DNA of 39,692 nt from Candidatus Latescibacterota bacterium. Its GTDB lineage: Bacteria; Latescibacterota; UBA2968. Location of the stretch: the NCBI GenBank assembly GCA_022822565.1, contig JAJEAX010000113.1:1-39692 (forward strand). The letters are read 5' to 3'. A program made the translations under genes and the position numbers. Below, in pieces: positions 23,389-32,428 of the stretch (position 1 is the first letter of the stretch; each line of letters begins with the position of its first letter). Under the pieces are notes generated by a model that worked only from the letters and a program-made list of their open reading frames with translations, ran no database searches and was not told the origin of the DNA.

Positions 23389-26300
23389 ATGAACACAGTT
23401 GGCCGACCAAATAGAGACGCGCTCAATAGTGCGTTGGACATCTACCGCGACGCCATGCGTTCGTTTATTGTCCGGTGTCTAAAGAAAGTTCAGGGCACAC
23501 AGGTCGAAGATGTGATATGCGACGCGCTAAATGACCGGCAGGCTCAGCAGTTTAGCCAAAATTTGCGTCAGAACGATAATATCGAAGCTGCGATAGATAT
23601 CAATGATTTCCCGCCACTCATCAGTAGAAACTGGCACGACATCTTCAGGGAACAGTTCGATGGGGAAATGACGGTTCAGAATAGGCTATGGCTGATTAAG
23701 GAGGCCCGGGATAAAGCAGCACATCCCGGGCAGCGAGATATGGATGCAGAGTTCGTCCGGACCAATCTGTATCAAATCGCCGATGTGCTCGACAAGATCA
23801 ATGTACCGACGCAGAAGCAGGCGGTAGAAAAGATCAGAGATCAACTGGTCACCCCTTCCAGCCAAAGCGATCCTGCTATCGTCCCGGCACAGACCCAGAG
23901 CGAACCCACAACACAACCCTCCCGTTCAAACGGCAACCTCACACCCTGGCGCGAAGTGATTCGACCCAATACAGATGTTCAGCAGGGAATTTTTCAGGAA
24001 GCAGAGTTTGCAGCAGACTTGCAGCAGGTATATGATGGACGCGCCAGCGCCACAAATTACGGCAACCCGGTCAGTTTCTTCAATCACACGTATATCACCC
24101 CAGGCATCCGCACATTACTGGTAAACACCCTAAAACGGCTTAGCGGCAATGGTGGCGATCCCGTTATCCAAACCAAAACGGGCTTCGGCGGAGGCAAGAC
24201 CCACAGCCTGATCGCGCTCTATCACCTGGTGAACAGCACCGACGCCCTGACCAATCCTACAGGGAATGAGCAATCCGATCAGACCTACGACGAAATACGC
24301 GGCCTGATGGAAGAAGCCGGGCTGAACACAGATAGCGGCATTCAAGCCCGCGTCGCCGTACTCGATGGAACGTATCTTTCATCCACCGATACAACAAAGA
24401 CCAGAGAAAAGGGCGACCCTCTAAATACCCTGTGGGGCGTGATGGCTTACCAGTTGGGTGGACAGGAGGCTTATGACCTCGTAGGTCAAGCCGCACGCCA
24501 AGGCACGGCACCCGGCGGTGCTCAACTCGATCAGCTATTCGCACAGGTCGCACCTTGTGTCATTCTTATTGACGAACTTGTGGCGTATGTACGCAATGCC
24601 GAAAGTACACAGGACAACATTTACACTTTCATCCAGGCACTCACCCAATCAGTCCGCAGGAACGACAAAACATCCCTGGTCGTAACCTTGCCCGAAAGCA
24701 GCATTGAGGCGGGAAGCGATGCCGGTATGGAGGCCCTCAGTCGGCTTGAGCATCTCTTGGGACGCATTGAAGCCGTATGGGAACCTCTTGAGGTAAACGA
24801 GGCGTTTGAAGTGGTACGCCGACGGCTCTTCGGCAATGTTATAGACGAAACAGAAAGAGATCGCACCTGCGAAAGATTCTCGCGGATGTACAATCCTCGA
24901 GACTATCCTCAAGGAACCAATGAACAGCGTTATTTGGAGCGCATGAAAGCGTGTTATCCCATCCACCCAGAAATATTTGACCGTCTCTATGAAGACTGGT
25001 CTGCTATTCCTCAGTTCCAGCGCACGCGTGGCGTGCTTAGGATGATGGCGCATTGCGTCAGCCGCCTGTATCTCAACAGCGATTCTTCTCCACTGATCCT
25101 GCCGGGCAATCTGACCTTAAGCGATGCAGCATTGGCCAACGAATTTGTCAGGTTGCTTGGTAACCAATGGAGTCCTGTCCTGTCTGAAATAGATAGCGAT
25201 GGCTCCAGGACCGATAACATAGATCATTCTTACCAGCGATTTGCTAATGTCGGAGGCGCAGCGCGGCGCATAGCTCGTGCCGTATTTCTCGGCAGTTCCG
25301 CCAGCGGTGCCGTCAAGGGTATTGATGCCCGCCAGATTCGCCTGGGCGTTGTTCAACCCGGACAGGGTGTCTCAGTCTATAACGAAGCTCTCAATCGCAT
25401 GAGCGGCGACCTCTATTACCTCTACAGCAGCGACGATCGGTACTATTTCCACGCAGAGGAAAACCTCAATAAAGTCGCCACCGATCGTGCGGGTGCATTG
25501 AACAACAGGGAAATCCACGCACACATAGTCAATGAGCTTCAAGAGACTGTTAGACGCCAATCGGAAGTTATGATATGTCCAAATAATTCCAGTGCCGTAC
25601 CCGAATCGGATGCAGTGCGCCTGGTGGTCCTGCCGCCTGACAAACCCCTGCCAAGCAGGTCAAGTGAACGCGATGACGCCACGCCAGAGGCATTGGATAT
25701 CCTCCAGAACCGCGGTGACGCGAGCCGGATTTGTAGAAATACCCTGCTCTTCTTGACCGCGAGGAATGACGAAATTCGCACCCTGCGCAATGTGGTCAGG
25801 CAGTATTTGGCATGGAATTCCATCGTCAATGGTGCCAATCGGCTCGAAAACCTCTCAGGCGACCGTCTAAGACAGACACAAAACAGCATCAGAACAGCGG
25901 AATCAGAGATACGGACCGCTCTGGTGAATGCCTACCGCTGGGCCTTGGCACCGGTGCAAGACAACCCACAAAAAGCCGAATACCGAATGAACGAGGTGCA
26001 GATCAATGCTCGGGATACCGGTGAGATTATCCAGAGTGCGTTCAATACGTTTATCGAAGGCGAAGCACTCGTGGGAAACATATCTCCTTCCGCACTTACC
26101 AGTATGCTGGAACAATACGTATGGAATAACGAGACCTACCGCGACCACATCGATATAGATATCCTGTGGAATATGATGACGAATAACGTTTACATGCATC
26201 GCCTGCGGAATAAGGACATACTGATAAGGTGCATTGGGCAAGGCGTGACTGAGCGCAAATTCGGATATGCCGAAAGTCACTATAAAGACGATTACAAGGG

Positions 26301-26730
26301 TCTGCGCTTTGGCGAACCTATGTCTGATATGTCAATTATAGCAGATAGCGGTTCAGGACTTTTGGTCAATCCCGAAATGGCACAACTCGTAAAGGATGAA
26401 ACGCCGCCGGAGGAAGAAACACAGACACCAACTGATGACACAGACACCTACATCACCGAAGAAGAACCTACCGAAACCGAGGATACTGTACCTTCACAAC
26501 GCGGTCCCAGGCACATCACTGCCACCAAGACAATGCAGAGCGATATTTCCCTGGATGATGTCAACCTGTTGCGCGAAGAGATTATCCGCAACCTACGCGA
26601 CGATGGCGGGGAAATAACCGTTAGCATTACCATCAATGCAAAAAAATTAGCTGGCTTCTCTGAAAGTATCACTCGCTCCGTGCGAGAGAACAGTACCCAG
26701 CTTAGTATTGATTTTAAAGAAAAGCTATGA
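23389..26730 (+). CDS. HEPN (Swt1-type) plus DUF499 AAA+ ATPase, Hma-like defence protein
   Basis: An 1113-residue two-part protein. Residues 1-150 look like a Swt1-type HEPN domain with the motif R107-x4-H112 (EARDKAAHPG), the signature of HEPN ribonucleases. From about 190 the DUF499/COG1483 ATPase begins, with a Walker A motif GFGGGKTH (265-272) and a Walker B motif VILIDEL (391-397). An acidic low-complexity stretch (about 1004-1037) precedes a final beta-rich 75 residues. DUF499 ATPases are found with DUF1156 methylases in defence loci; here that methylase is four genes downstream. The ATG at 23389 has GAGGT nine bases upstream, and the end overlaps the next start by ATGA. It may be read from the aceE promoter. 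The domain calls are strong; RNase activity is inferred from the motif. Confidence 0.9.
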   Translation: MNTVGRPNRDALNSALDIYRDAMRSFIVRCLKKVQGTQVEDVICDALNDRQAQQFSQNLRQNDNIEAAIDINDFPPLISRNWHDIFREQFDGEMTVQNRLWLIKEARDKAAHPGQRDMDAEFVRTNLYQIADVLDKINVPTQKQAVEKIRDQLVTPSSQSDPAIVPAQTQSEPTTQPSRSNGNLTPWREVIRPNTDVQQGIFQEAEFAADLQQVYDGRASATNYGNPVSFFNHTYITPGIRTLLVNTLKRLSGNGGDPVIQTKTGFGGGKTHSLIALYHLVNSTDALTNPTGNEQSDQTYDEIRGLMEEAGLNTDSGIQARVAVLDGTYLSSTDTTKTREKGDPLNTLWGVMAYQLGGQEAYDLVGQAARQGTAPGGAQLDQLFAQVAPCVILIDELVAYVRNAESTQDNIYTFIQALTQSVRRNDKTSLVVTLPESSIEAGSDAGMEALSRLEHLLGRIEAVWEPLEVNEAFEVVRRRLFGNVIDETERDRTCERFSRMYNPRDYPQGTNEQRYLERMKACYPIHPEIFDRLYEDWSAIPQFQRTRGVLRMMAHCVSRLYLNSDSSPLILPGNLTLSDAALANEFVRLLGNQWSPVLSEIDSDGSRTDNIDHSYQRFANVGGAARRIARAVFLGSSASGAVKGIDARQIRLGVVQPGQGVSVYNEALNRMSGDLYYLYSSDDRYYFHAEENLNKVATDRAGALNNREIHAHIVNELQETVRRQSEVMICPNNSSAVPESDAVRLVVLPPDKPLPSRSSERDDATPEALDILQNRGDASRICRNTLLFLTARNDEIRTLRNVVRQYLAWNSIVNGANRLENLSGDRLRQTQNSIRTAESEIRTALVNAYRWALAPVQDNPQKAEYRMNEVQINARDTGEIIQSAFNTFIEGEALVGNISPSALTSMLEQYVWNNETYRDHIDIDILWNMMTNNVYMHRLRNKDILIRCIGQGVTERKFGYAESHYKDDYKGLRFGEPMSDMSIIADSGSGLLVNPEMAQLVKDETPPEEETQTPTDDTDTYITEEEPTETEDTVPSQRGPRHITATKTMQSDISLDDVNLLREEIIRNLRDDGGEITVSITINAKKLAGFSESITRSVRENSTQLSIDFKEKL

Positions 26731-27632
26731 AATACTATTTAACCCGTGGAACAATTGGAGCGACCGATCTTGAAATCGATGAAAACCGCTACGAGGACTA
26801 CAAAGAATCAAATAAGGTGCTCAAAAGTTGTTTGTCGTTTGAGAAAAGCTACGAAATTCTGCTCTCAAACTACATCGATCTGGAAAATGAACGGCTATCA
26901 TGGGCAACGCTTGAGATGGTACGAGTCAGGTCGAGAGATGACTTTTTGAACGCAACGCTCTCTTTAGATCGACGAATGGTAAACTTTTTATCAACGGCTC
27001 GTCTGCATATTGAACATCTTCAAAAACGGGGAGGAGACTGCGTGAGCGGCCAGTCCATTGAAGATGTCAAAGCTGTTGTTAAATGTTTCTGCGATACCGA
27101 GAAGGCCAATAAGCCGGAGTATAAATTCATGTGGGATCTACGAAATGAGGTGCTGCACTCGAGCCTGCCAACTAATTGGGTCAGTTTCTCTTCAAATCGG
27201 ACGAACTCATTTGATGATTCAAATCCAAAATTCGAGTATTCGCTAAACTTTGGATTGTCAAAATCGTTAGCCATGGGTTTTAAGCAGAATGAACTCGAGT
27301 CCATATCAAGTAATGACAAAATCGATTTGATGTCGGTTAGCAGGGTTTATATGGAATCACTCAGCACTATTCACGTAAAGTTTAGAGAGTACATCGCAGA
27401 GTCTGTTTCGCAAGCGCGTAGCAAAATGGAAGAAGCGTTTCATCGGTACAAAAAAGTGTGCGAGGATAACCTAATCGGTCTGTATCTTTGGAAAGTCAAC
27501 GACTCGTCTGATATTGTAGAAGAGTTTCACTTCTCTTTGTTCCATGATGACCGGCGTATTCAACTGCAAAAAAAGAATCGCAAGCTCGTCAATTTGCGTA
27601 ATCGACATGTAACTGGAAAACAAGCTGAGTAA
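26727..27632 (+). CDS. Unrecognised protein with HEPN-like R-x4-H motif
   Basis: A 301-residue protein with no family I can name. Its mostly helical sequence contains FMWDLRNEVLHSSLP, where R139-N-x3-H144 is the R(N)x4-6H motif typical of HEPN RNases and some abortive-infection toxins. The C-terminal third is charged and helical and ends in basic residues. It starts inside the ATPase stop (ATGA at 26727-26730), so the two are translated together and probably act in one complex. Composition is AT-rich (43% G+C by hand in one line), lower than the flanking core genes, which suggests acquisition. It could be a second HEPN effector, or a partner that dimerises with the HEPN domain of the ATPase. 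That is inference from one motif; structure prediction would test it. Confidence 0.7.
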   Translation: MKYYLTRGTIGATDLEIDENRYEDYKESNKVLKSCLSFEKSYEILLSNYIDLENERLSWATLEMVRVRSRDDFLNATLSLDRRMVNFLSTARLHIEHLQKRGGDCVSGQSIEDVKAVVKCFCDTEKANKPEYKFMWDLRNEVLHSSLPTNWVSFSSNRTNSFDDSNPKFEYSLNFGLSKSLAMGFKQNELESISSNDKIDLMSVSRVYMESLSTIHVKFREYIAESVSQARSKMEEAFHRYKKVCEDNLIGLYLWKVNDSSDIVEEFHFSLFHDDRRIQLQKKNRKLVNLRNRHVTGKQAE

Positions 27633-27851
27633 CGAGAAGTAAATGGACATTTCAAAAAAATTTGTGACGTAGGGCGATAAGTCGCGTTGATGAATACAAA
27701 AAATATGGGTTGTGATACTCTCAAAAACGTGTAATTTTACTTGAAAAACTGCCGCGAGATAATTCTGTACAAACTCAGCGGATCAGCCGCGAACCAATCC
27801 TATAGCGACCACTCCTATTTACTATCGTTGGAAATTCATAGGGGAAGAACC

Positions 27852-27875
27852 ATGACCAAAGGGGGAAAGCCATGA
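27852..27875 (+). promoter_or_regulatory. Seven-codon leader frame overlapping the next start
   Basis: ATG at 27852 opens M-T-K-G-G-K-P then TGA at 27873-27875, which overlaps the ATG (27872) of the small protein. The surrounding 20 bases are duplicated: GGGGAAGAACCATGACCAAA recurs with few changes 20 bases on. This could couple or tune translation; it could also be a chance small duplication. Confidence 0.35.
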
Positions 27876-28081
27876 CCAAACACACATCGAAATCCCAAAA
27901 GCCGAACCGAGAGCAACAACACGCTGCCATGCTAAAGGAGGCATTGACCCGCCCAGGAGTCCGCGAAGTTATGCAGGTTTACCAAAACTACCAAGAGACA
28001 GATAAGGGGCTCGATTCTTACCGTCAGGCAACCAAATGCCCGGAAATTGTGACAACGACTGACCACGCTAATGTACAGTAA
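27872..28081 (+). CDS. Small protein of unknown function (69 residues)
   Basis: A 69-residue protein that is basic at the N-terminus (MTKHTSKSQKPNREQQH), with a helical middle (AAMLKEALTRPGVREVMQVYQ) and a polar tail (VTTTDHA). A strong AGGGGGAAAG site precedes the ATG. The gene begins 239 bases after the HEPN-like gene and ends 25 before the SDH-protease gene, so it is most likely the protease's partner or substrate. I do not recognise a domain and the function is unknown. The gap before it (27633-27851) has no other gene that I can support. Confidence 0.65.
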   Translation: MTKHTSKSQKPNREQQHAAMLKEALTRPGVREVMQVYQNYQETDKGLDSYRQATKCPEIVTTTDHANVQ

Positions 28082-28106
28082 ACTTTCATAAACTAAGAGC
28101 TTATCT

Positions 28107-29084
28107 ATGCCAATATGGAGTGAAATCTTAGCCGAACTCGCCCAATCCCGCGAACAAGATGGCCCGCCTGATTTCGATGGCGTTCGAAGAAAATATCTCC
28201 TCAAACTCCACCAGCATACAAGTCGAAATGTTGTCCTATACGCTTCGGGATGGATTCAGAAGGAAGCACCGGCGGCTTATATTTCGATCAGTGACGAGGA
28301 CATTCACGCCCTCATGGAAGTAACATCGGGACTAAGCGGCGGAAATCTCGACCTGATTTTACATAGCCCCGGCGGCTCTCCCGAAGCGGCGGAGGCCATA
28401 GTTTCTTATCTAAGATCTCGATTTTCTCACATCCGAGTAATTGTTCCCCAACTTGCCATGTCGGCAGCGACCATGATTTCATGTGCAGCTGATGAGATCT
28501 TACTGGGCAAACACTCCTTTCTTGGGCCGACCGACTCGCAAATTTTGCTCACTACCTCTTTAGGAATTCGCTTCGTTCCTGCTCAGGCCATCTTAGATCA
28601 GTTCGATAGAGCGCAAGAGGAATGCTCTGATCCAGCAAAACTATCGGCTTGGTTGCCAATGTTGAGCCAATATGGCCCAGATCTTTTGGTGCAATGTGAA
28701 ACAGCTCTGAATTTGTCCAAGGAACTCGTAAGGACATGGCTGGAAACCTACATGTTCAAAGATAGCCCTGATTCATTTAAAAAAGCCTCGGCGATTTCCG
28801 ACTGGCTTGCCAACCACAAAAACTTCAAGAGCCATAGCCGGCACATATCTCGGACAGATCTCTTGAAACACCAACTAAAGGTGATTGAGCTTGAAAAAGA
28901 TCATATACTGCAAGACCTCAGTTTGTCGGTATTCCATGCAACTACCCATACATTTACCGGGACTCCTGCGGTAAAAATCGTTGAAAATCATACCGGCCGT
29001 GCATTTATCAAGCAGCATATCCCGCCACCGCCGCCACAGACGGTTCAGGTTGATCTTGGCATTGGCCCTAATCAACCAGTCTAA
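28107..29084 (+). CDS. SDH-type (serine dehydrogenase proteinase-like) serine protease
   Basis: A 325-residue protein of the ClpP/crotonase superfamily, nearest to the SDH proteinase family (PF01972). The oxyanion loop is SPGG (87-90), the proposed nucleophile is S119 in QLAMSAATM, and the GKHSFLGPTDSQ motif follows. There is no signal peptide, so it is cytoplasmic. The C-terminal third is helical and ends in a proline run (IPPPPPQ), which may bind a partner. SDH proteases are recurrent in defence islands; the target is unknown. It sits between the small unknown protein and the DUF1156 methylase in the same direction. The ribosome site is weak. The fold call is good; activity is unproven. Confidence 0.88.
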   Translation: MPIWSEILAELAQSREQDGPPDFDGVRRKYLLKLHQHTSRNVVLYASGWIQKEAPAAYISISDEDIHALMEVTSGLSGGNLDLILHSPGGSPEAAEAIVSYLRSRFSHIRVIVPQLAMSAATMISCAADEILLGKHSFLGPTDSQILLTTSLGIRFVPAQAILDQFDRAQEECSDPAKLSAWLPMLSQYGPDLLVQCETALNLSKELVRTWLETYMFKDSPDSFKKASAISDWLANHKNFKSHSRHISRTDLLKHQLKVIELEKDHILQDLSLSVFHATTHTFTGTPAVKIVENHTGRAFIKQHIPPPPPQTVQVDLGIGPNQPV

Positions 29085-29116
29085 TTCAGCGAGAATATGG
29101 ACAAGATAGTGCTGAT

Positions 29117-31927
29117 ATGACTACCCAACCCCAATATCGCCGTAAACTCATCGAAGTTGACCTGCCACTTAAGGATATCAACCGCGAATCCGCACGCGAG
29201 AAGTCTATCAGGCACGGACATCCTTCGACTCTACACTTGTGGTGGGCACGCCGTCCACTGGCTGCCTGCCGCGCCGTCATTTTCGCCAGTATGGTAGATG
29301 ACCCTTCCGAATGTCCCGATGAGTTTCCCGATGAGGAGATGCAACGCATTGAGCGCGAGCGGCTACATGACATCATCAAAGAACTGGTCAAGTGGGAGAA
29401 CACAGACGAGAGCAAACCCGATGTAAAAACACTCGTAGCGAAAGCGCGATACGAAATTGCTCGCTCAGTGGCACGCACACACGGAGAAACCGCGCCTACC
29501 GATCCAGTTGAAGTACTACGCTATCTGAACGACAAGGCTTTACCCATCTACGATCCCTTCGCTGGCGGTGGCTCGATTCCGCTGGAGGCACAGCGACTCG
29601 GACTGCGTGCTGTTGGTTCCGACCTCAATCCGGTAGCTGTCCTGATCAACAAAGCATTGATTGAACTGCCACCTAAATTCAGAAATCATCCACCTGTAAA
29701 TCCCGATGCCGATTCGATAGGCATGACCGTAGGCAAAGGCAGAAGGGCACAGCGCGTTCCATGGCTTGGTGCGGCAGGACTCGCGGACGATATTCGCTAC
29801 TACGGCCAGTGGATGCGCGAGGAAGCATTCAAGCGCATCGGCCATCTCTATCCAATGGCGAAACTGTCCGACGGTAGCGAGGCCACCGTAATCGCGTGGC
29901 TGTGGGCACGGACTGTTCCCTGCCCCAACCCGGCGTGTGGCATTAATATACCTCTCTTAAAGACTTTTCAATTATCAAAGAAGCGTGGTAACGAGCACTG
30001 GATAAGGCCCATTGTTGACCGAAAGACAAAGACCATATCGTGGACCGCGCAGGACAATTCCAATGGTGTTCCATCTACCGGCACGGTGAATCGCAATGGC
30101 GCAACCTGCCTTGGCTGTGGCGGTGCAGTGAAGCTGACTTATGTGCGTGAACAGGCGCGTGACGGAAATATGAGTGAACAGATGACAGCAATAGTCGCCG
30201 AGGGTGACCGCAAGCGACTATTCCTTTCGCCCACCGACGAGCACACCCAAGCTGCTTTGACTGCCAATCCTACTTGGCGACCAAGTGGTAGGCTTCCTGA
30301 ACAGGCAATGAACCTTCGTGTTCAGAGTTACGGGATTACAGAATGGCAACAGTTGTTTACGGCACGGCAACTGACCACATTGACCACTTTCAGTGACCTG
30401 CTAGTTGAGGCTGGCGAATTGTTGAAGAAAGATGGGGCTGATAAAGAATACGCCGATGCCGTGAGTACATACCTTGCATTTACTATTAGCAGAGTCGCTG
30501 ACAGCGGTTGTAGTTCTGCGACTTGGCAAAACGTGGGCGACTTTGTCGCCCACGTTTTCGCACGTCAAGTAATTGGGTTGATCTGGGATTTTGCCGAAGC
30601 TAACACCTTTTCTAGTTCAACGCAAAATTGGTTAGGTCAAATCAAGTGGGTTGCTGAGGTTGTCGAGCGTCTCCCCACGGAGGTGAACACAGGCAAGGTA
30701 TATCAAGCTAATGCATCTACCACAATTCACGTTGACAGTGGTCCTGTTATCGTTACCGATCCGCCCTATTACGACAATATCGGTTACGCCGACCTATCTG
30801 ATTTTTTTTATATTTGGCTACGCCAAGCACTCCGCGGCGTTTATCCCGACCTATTTGCAGGAATCACAACTCCCAAAGACGAGGAAATGATTGTCGGTCC
30901 CCGGTTTAAAGATGCTTCTCAGCGTTTCGAGGACTTACAGGGTAGGACCCTAAAGTTGATACGGGAGCATTGCGCCGATGAATTTCCCTCTTCCATCTTT
31001 TACGCCTACAAACAGCAGGAGAAAAAACGCGAGGGAAGAACATCTACGGGCTGGGAAACCATGCTGAATGCCGTAATATTGGCAGGATTTGAGATTGTTC
31101 GAACTTGGCCAATGCGAACCGAGCGTTCGGCAAGGTCAAGGGCACTCGGCTCCAACGCCCTTGCCTCATCTGTCGTCCTCGTCTGCCGCCCTCGTCCTGA
31201 GGATGCGCCCGTCGCTACGCGCCGCCAATTTTTTGATGCGTTGGAGAAAGAGATGCCCGAAGCCCTTGACCAACTCACGCAAGAAGGGCATATCGCCCCG
31301 ACCGATCTCGCACAAGCCGCTATCGGCCCGGGGATGCAGATTTACTCGCGCTACAGCCGCGTAGAGACCATAAGCGGTGAGCCGGTACCAGTGCGCGAAG
31401 CCCTGGCAGCTATCAACAAGGCCATTGCCGATTACGACGAGCGGCAGGAGGGCGACCTCGATTCGGAGAGTCGCTTCTGCATGGATTGGCTGAAACAATA
31501 CGGCTATGAAGAAGGGCAATACGGCGAGGCAGAGACGCTGGCACGCGCCAAAAATGTAGCCATTGGCAACTTAAATTTGAACCGCCTGCTCACTGCTGAA
31601 GGAGGCCGGGTAAGGTTGCTACCCATTGATGAGTTTGGAGACGACCGACCATTGACTCTGGGCAATATGACGGCCTGGGAAGGGTGTTTTCGAATGGCAT
31701 ATCACCTGAACCGCGAGGATGGCAGAGGCATTGAAGGCGCAGGCATGGTTGCGCGAGCGATGGACGGCAATGTGGAATCTATTGAACGACTGGCACGCAT
31801 TCTTTACGGGCATTATGACCGCAAAGGCGACTCTCAAAATGCTGTCATCTTCAACAATCTCGTCACATCATGGCAGGATATTATCAGGGAAATGCAGAAT
31901 GAGGGTCAAGGAACGCTGGGGATATGA
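29117..31927 (+). CDS. DUF1156 adenine-specific DNA methylase with zinc ribbon
   Basis: A 936-residue methyltransferase (COG1743, DUF1156). It opens with the family hallmark around LHLWWARRPLAACRA. Its S-adenosylmethionine motif is DPFAGGGS (146-153). A zinc ribbon is inserted (C269/C274 and C331/C334: CPNPAC, CLGC). The catalytic DPPY lies at 548-551 (DPPYYDNIGY). This order and spacing are typical of DUF1156 proteins, which pair with DUF499 ATPases in defence loci, probably to mark self DNA. Its stop overlaps the GIY-YIG start by ATGA, so the nuclease is translated with it. The modified base is presumably N6-adenine, as in the family, but the recognition site is not known. Confidence 0.93.
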   Translation: MTTQPQYRRKLIEVDLPLKDINRESAREKSIRHGHPSTLHLWWARRPLAACRAVIFASMVDDPSECPDEFPDEEMQRIERERLHDIIKELVKWENTDESKPDVKTLVAKARYEIARSVARTHGETAPTDPVEVLRYLNDKALPIYDPFAGGGSIPLEAQRLGLRAVGSDLNPVAVLINKALIELPPKFRNHPPVNPDADSIGMTVGKGRRAQRVPWLGAAGLADDIRYYGQWMREEAFKRIGHLYPMAKLSDGSEATVIAWLWARTVPCPNPACGINIPLLKTFQLSKKRGNEHWIRPIVDRKTKTISWTAQDNSNGVPSTGTVNRNGATCLGCGGAVKLTYVREQARDGNMSEQMTAIVAEGDRKRLFLSPTDEHTQAALTANPTWRPSGRLPEQAMNLRVQSYGITEWQQLFTARQLTTLTTFSDLLVEAGELLKKDGADKEYADAVSTYLAFTISRVADSGCSSATWQNVGDFVAHVFARQVIGLIWDFAEANTFSSSTQNWLGQIKWVAEVVERLPTEVNTGKVYQANASTTIHVDSGPVIVTDPPYYDNIGYADLSDFFYIWLRQALRGVYPDLFAGITTPKDEEMIVGPRFKDASQRFEDLQGRTLKLIREHCADEFPSSIFYAYKQQEKKREGRTSTGWETMLNAVILAGFEIVRTWPMRTERSARSRALGSNALASSVVLVCRPRPEDAPVATRRQFFDALEKEMPEALDQLTQEGHIAPTDLAQAAIGPGMQIYSRYSRVETISGEPVPVREALAAINKAIADYDERQEGDLDSESRFCMDWLKQYGYEEGQYGEAETLARAKNVAIGNLNLNRLLTAEGGRVRLLPIDEFGDDRPLTLGNMTAWEGCFRMAYHLNREDGRGIEGAGMVARAMDGNVESIERLARILYGHYDRKGDSQNAVIFNNLVTSWQDIIREMQNEGQGTLGI

Positions 31928-32304
31928 GCGTGGAACACGATAGCAGTTCAACAACACCCTTCGCCCTGAAATACCAGCTTGAGCGGGATATTCGTCCGTT
32001 CAATCGGGACAGCGTGCGCGGTTTACCAAAAGGTCGTTCAGGCGTGTACGCCATGTGGCTTCCCATCGGTAACGAAGGCGATTACGACTGCTTGTACGTC
32101 GGCATGTCTCGGGTCTGCATGCGGCAACGTCTCTTGCAGCACCTATCAGATGAGGACAATCTCGAACTTCGACGCCAGCTTCGCATGTTCCGCGACATCG
32201 TCCAGTTCTCAGCAGCATTCACCCAAGGCGTGCAACAAACCCGTGCGCTGGAGGCTCTGGTCATCCGCGACTGGCAACCGGAAACGAATAAGATCCACAG
32301 GTGA
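31924..32304 (+). CDS. Single-domain GIY-YIG nuclease
   Basis: A 126-residue protein containing the GIY-YIG fold. It has GVY at 40-42, YVG at 58-60, R67/R69 in the MRQRLLQH helix, E110 in LEALVI, and N122. All the usual catalytic positions are therefore present, with GIY reading GVY and YIG reading YVG. No DNA-binding domain is attached, so targeting may come from partners. Its start overlaps the methylase stop by ATGA. A methylase and nuclease in one coupled pair resembles restriction-modification, which supports a defence role. The motif evidence is good; the substrate is inferred. Confidence 0.85.
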   Translation: MSVEHDSSSTTPFALKYQLERDIRPFNRDSVRGLPKGRSGVYAMWLPIGNEGDYDCLYVGMSRVCMRQRLLQHLSDEDNLELRRQLRMFRDIVQFSAAFTQGVQQTRALEALVIRDWQPETNKIHR

Positions 32305-32379
32305 ACGGTGGATACAGCGTGAGAGGAGCGAGGAAGTGAGGTGGGATCGGTGTCTGAGTATCCTAACCAGACAAATGGC

Positions 32380-32408
32380 AAAAAAAGAGACGCCCCTTGC
32401 GGAGCGTC
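32380..32408 (-). terminator. Hairpin with A-tract, possible minus-strand terminator
   Basis: GACGC pairs with GCGTC, with two further C-G pairs and one mismatch, around TTGC. On the minus strand the stem is followed by T residues. No minus-strand gene is seen nearby, so it may instead be a folding element between the GIY-YIG and NYN genes. Confidence 0.3.
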
Positions 32409-32413
32409 GGCCC

Positions 32414-32428
32414 AACGATACTATCGTT
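32414..32428. promoter_or_regulatory. Perfect palindrome, candidate operator before the NYN gene
   Basis: AACGATA-C-TATCGTT is a perfect 7-bp inverted repeat with a one-base centre, 111 bases before the NYN start. Part of it (ACTATCGTT) recurs about 45 bases before the small-protein gene at 27872. It could bind a regulator shared by the cluster. Confidence 0.4.
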
